NCBI GenBank assembly: GCA_026196105.1
Contig: JAPHRK010000057.1
Coordinates: 1 to 35,287 of the forward strand
Direction: 5' to 3'
Origin: Rhodospirillales bacterium
Lineage (GTDB): Bacteria > Pseudomonadota > Alphaproteobacteria > Rhodospirillales > JAPHRK01
Length of the DNA stretch: 35,287 bases
Shown one piece after another: positions 33,173 to 35,287 of the stretch. The position numbers and the translations under genes were made by a program. The notes beneath the pieces are model-generated. The model was not told the DNA's origin and did no database searches. It saw only the letters and a program-made list of their open reading frames with translations. How positions within the stretch are numbered: position 1 is the stretch's first letter; each line of letters starts with the position of its first letter.

Positions 33173-35287
33173 ATCTGATCAAAATAGCCATAGAGCGGCC
33201 TATCGCCATTATGGCGGCAGTGTTGATGATTATAATGTTTGGCATGATTGCCTTGCAGGTGATCCCCATTCAGTTGATCCCAGATGTTCGCAAGCCCGTT
33301 ATCTCGGTTCGGACCTTTTGGCCCGGTGCTGCTCCTGTTGAGATTGAACGAGAAATTATCAACCGACAAGAAGAGGTTTTGAGAGGCCTTGAGGGGTTGG
33401 AAGAGATGACCAGCCGCTCACAAGATGGACAAGGCAGCATCACCCTAGAGTTTTCTGTTAATCAGAATATGGATCGAGCTCTTCTTTTAGTTTCTAACAG
33501 ATTGGATCGGGTTAATGGCTATCCCGATGAAGCGAATGAACCAAGCCTGGACACTGCTGGTAGCGAAGATAGTCCCATAACCTGGATGATCCTTAAACGA
33601 ACTGAAGGCAATACGGAGCCAATTAAAAATTACGGTGATTATGTTGAAGATGTAATTCAGGATCGTATCGAACGGGTGGCCGGAGTTTCAAGGGTTAATG
33701 TTTTTGGTGGTGCTGAGCGAGAGCTCGTGTTGACCGTAGACCCCGTGCGACTCAGTAATTATGGATTAACTGTCCCTCAAGTTGTCGATAGTATCCGAGC
33801 GGCAAACTCTTCAATAACGGCTGGTGACGTTGATGAAGGAAAACGACGTTATGTTGTCCGTACTGAGGGGGAAGTCTCCACACCTGAGCAAGTGAAAAGT
33901 ATTGTTCTTCGCTCTCTAAATGACCCAGTTAGCGGTAGTGTTGCCAGGGTAACCATTGGTGATATTGGTGACGTTTCGTTTGGATATAAAGATTCAACGA
34001 CCTATATCCGCCATCTTGGGAATCAGGCAATCGCTATTAATGCTGTTCGTGAAACTGGGGCGAATGTTATTGAAACCATGAAAGGAATCAGAACAGCTAT
34101 TGCTGAGTTAAATTCAGGGGCTCTTCGTCAGGATAAACTTCTACTCACCCAAGTTTATGATGAGACTGATTATATTGATTCTGCCATCGAACTGGTCCAG
34201 CAAAATATCTATATTGGGGGTATTCTTGCCGCGATTATCCTTCTTATTTTCTTAAGATCGGGGCGAGCAACTTTGATTATCTCGCTAGCGATCCCGGTTT
34301 CTGTGATTGGGTCCTTTGTTGCCATGGCAGCGATGGGACGGTCTATTAATGTGATCTCTCTAGCGGGAATTGCTTTTGCCGTCGGCATGGTGGTTGATGC
34401 TGCGATCGTGGTCCTGGAAAATATATATCGGCTACGGCAAGAAGGAAAATCCCGACGGGAGGCTGCCTATTTAGGGGCTAAGCAAGTTTGGGGAGCTGTC
34501 CTCGTTTCTGCCTTAACCACCGTAATGGTTTTCATTCCCATCTTGGTGATGGAATTAGAAATTGGACAATTGTTCAGGGATATTGCCGTGGCGATTTCTG
34601 TGGCAGTGTCCTTATCTCTGTTGGTGGCAATTACGGTAATTCCGGCTCTTTCAAATAAACTGTTTAAAGAAAAATTTTCTGCAACAGATGAAACCCTTCG
34701 TCTGCCAATCATTGATAGCCTCGCAAAATATTTCGTCAAATTTACCTTAGCTTCAACTCGTAAGATTGTTGAGAGCAAGGTTTTGTCCTTATTGGTGATT
34801 TTAAGCATTTGTGGAATGGCGGGGGTTTCCAGTTACTTCTTCCTACCTAAATTGGAATACCTGCCGGAAGGGAACCGAAACTTGGTGCTGGGCATTTTAA
34901 TGCCGCCGCCGGGATATAACTTAGATACAACAGCAGAAATTGCTAAAGATGTAGAAGGGGCAGCTCGGCCTCTGTGGGTTTCTGAAACAGGGCCTGAGGC
35001 TGAAGCAGGACAACCGCCTAAAATTGATAATTTCTTCTTTGTCGCCCGCCGGGGAATGACCTTTGTCGGGGCAAGTAGCAACGAACCTGCAAGAGCAGCA
35101 GAGCTCATCCCTGTTCTCCAAGAGGAAGTTTTTAAAGAACCAGGAACCTTTGGCTTTGTGACCCAACCTTCTCTCTTTGGGCGTTCCATCGGCAGTGGGC
35201 GATCAATTGATTTGAATGTCTCTGGCCCGGATTTGGAAAAAGTTCTCGAAGTTGCTTTGAGGGGCACGGGTAAGATCATGCAAACAC
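33169..35287 (+). CDS. RND efflux pump permease, partial (3' end outside window)
   Basis: An AcrB-type inner-membrane proton/drug antiporter; 706 codons are present of the usual roughly 1030 and no stop is reached. TM1 (about 11-29), then a porter domain (PIQLIPDVRKPVISVRTFWP; GLEEMTSRSQDGQGSITLEF), TM2-TM6 from about 345, and the second porter half. In TM4, GMVVDAAIVVLENI keeps one Asp (D410), and the next residue is Ala (A411) where AcrB has a second Asp; this pattern also occurs in heavy-metal-type RND pumps. The ATG overlaps the adaptor stop. Substrate not assignable. Confidence 0.93.
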   Translation, partial: MNLIKIAIERPIAIMAAVLMIIMFGMIALQVIPIQLIPDVRKPVISVRTFWPGAAPVEIEREIINRQEEVLRGLEGLEEMTSRSQDGQGSITLEFSVNQNMDRALLLVSNRLDRVNGYPDEANEPSLDTAGSEDSPITWMILKRTEGNTEPIKNYGDYVEDVIQDRIERVAGVSRVNVFGGAERELVLTVDPVRLSNYGLTVPQVVDSIRAANSSITAGDVDEGKRRYVVRTEGEVSTPEQVKSIVLRSLNDPVSGSVARVTIGDIGDVSFGYKDSTTYIRHLGNQAIAINAVRETGANVIETMKGIRTAIAELNSGALRQDKLLLTQVYDETDYIDSAIELVQQNIYIGGILAAIILLIFLRSGRATLIISLAIPVSVIGSFVAMAAMGRSINVISLAGIAFAVGMVVDAAIVVLENIYRLRQEGKSRREAAYLGAKQVWGAVLVSALTTVMVFIPILVMELEIGQLFRDIAVAISVAVSLSLLVAITVIPALSNKLFKEKFSATDETLRLPIIDSLAKYFVKFTLASTRKIVESKVLSLLVILSICGMAGVSSYFFLPKLEYLPEGNRNLVLGILMPPPGYNLDTTAEIAKDVEGAARPLWVSETGPEAEAGQPPKIDNFFFVARRGMTFVGASSNEPARAAELIPVLQEEVFKEPGTFGFVTQPSLFGRSIGSGRSIDLNVSGPDLEKVLEVALRGTGKIMQT

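Noticed and set aside
34467-35279. Open frames on the minus strand opposite the RND pump
   Set aside because: The plus strand here encodes a clear, continuous RND permease with porter and TM motifs. The minus-strand frames have no family features and are shadows of it.
1-35287. tRNA, rRNA, riboswitch or CRISPR elements
   Set aside because: I read the intergenic gaps and saw no tRNA-like ends, no direct-repeat array and no recognisable riboswitch core. A covariance-model scan could not be run.

Overview
The window looks like chromosome of a free-living alphaproteobacterium of the Rhodospirillales/Terasakiella-like kind. The clues are moderate GC, an ftsE-ftsX-ydcF-plsC operon beside an MJ0042/DUF3426 zinc-ribbon protein, and the row DUF2066, CDP-alcohol phosphatidyltransferase, AI-2E permease, hdaA divergent from purM-purN. 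The family-level placement is inference. No rRNA, tRNA or CRISPR array was seen.

Layout. (1) 1-226: the 3' end of an IS200/IS605-type TnpA gene and a decayed palindromic repeat. (2) 227-3419, minus strand: one tight envelope operon, ftsE, ftsX, YdcF-like, plsC and a small membrane protein. (3) 3619-4916, plus strand: zinc-ribbon/DUF3426 membrane protein with its own promoter and intrinsic terminator. (4) 4937-7977, minus strand: DUF2007, TrmN6-like methyltransferase, S49 peptidase, NTF2-like protein and secreted DUF3047 protein. (5) 8071-13181, plus strand: polyprenyl diphosphate synthase, a solitary periplasmic solute-binding protein and a large Cache-GAF-HD-GYP receptor. (6) 13201-16667: an accessory-looking cassette of acyl/aminoacyl adenylating enzyme, acyl carrier protein and DUF2920 alpha/beta hydrolase, divergent from an unrecognised 123-aa protein and convergent with a second HD-GYP protein (16664-18400). 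(7) 18571-20327: small membrane protein, secreted Cys protein, L-2-haloacid dehalogenase and YchJ-like SEC-C protein. (8) 20501-24122: DUF169 protein, a 3-hydroxyacyl-CoA dehydrogenase/enoyl-CoA hydratase fusion in non-FadB order, and a kappa-GST-like isomerase. (9) 24232-26104: a candidate small ORF and purM-purN. (10) 26253-30440: DUF2066, phosphatidyltransferase, AI-2E permease, hdaA and an atypical SDR. (11) 30448-31794: PAS-PAS-GGDEF diguanylate cyclase. (12) 31842-35287: a cluster of TGCGTA-type half-sites, then a membrane fusion protein and an RND pump that runs off the window.

The most interesting region is the three-gene carrier-protein cassette. Its stop/start codons overlap at both junctions, so it is probably one translational unit. 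The same three families (AMP ligase, ACP, DUF2920) sit together, as I recall, in the Campylobacter jejuni flagellar glycosylation locus. Here the cassette lies between two c-di-GMP phosphodiesterase-type proteins, which suggests, without proving, a link to surface or flagellar modification. Second in interest are the fused beta-oxidation enzyme, with Asp at the expected catalytic Asn, and the operator-like array before the efflux operon.

Several starts were moved from the longest ORF because a Shine-Dalgarno sequence, operon overlap or promoter position decides them. These are the zinc-ribbon protein, TrmN6-like, DUF2007, AMP ligase, DUF169, DUF2066, AI-2E permease and SDR genes.
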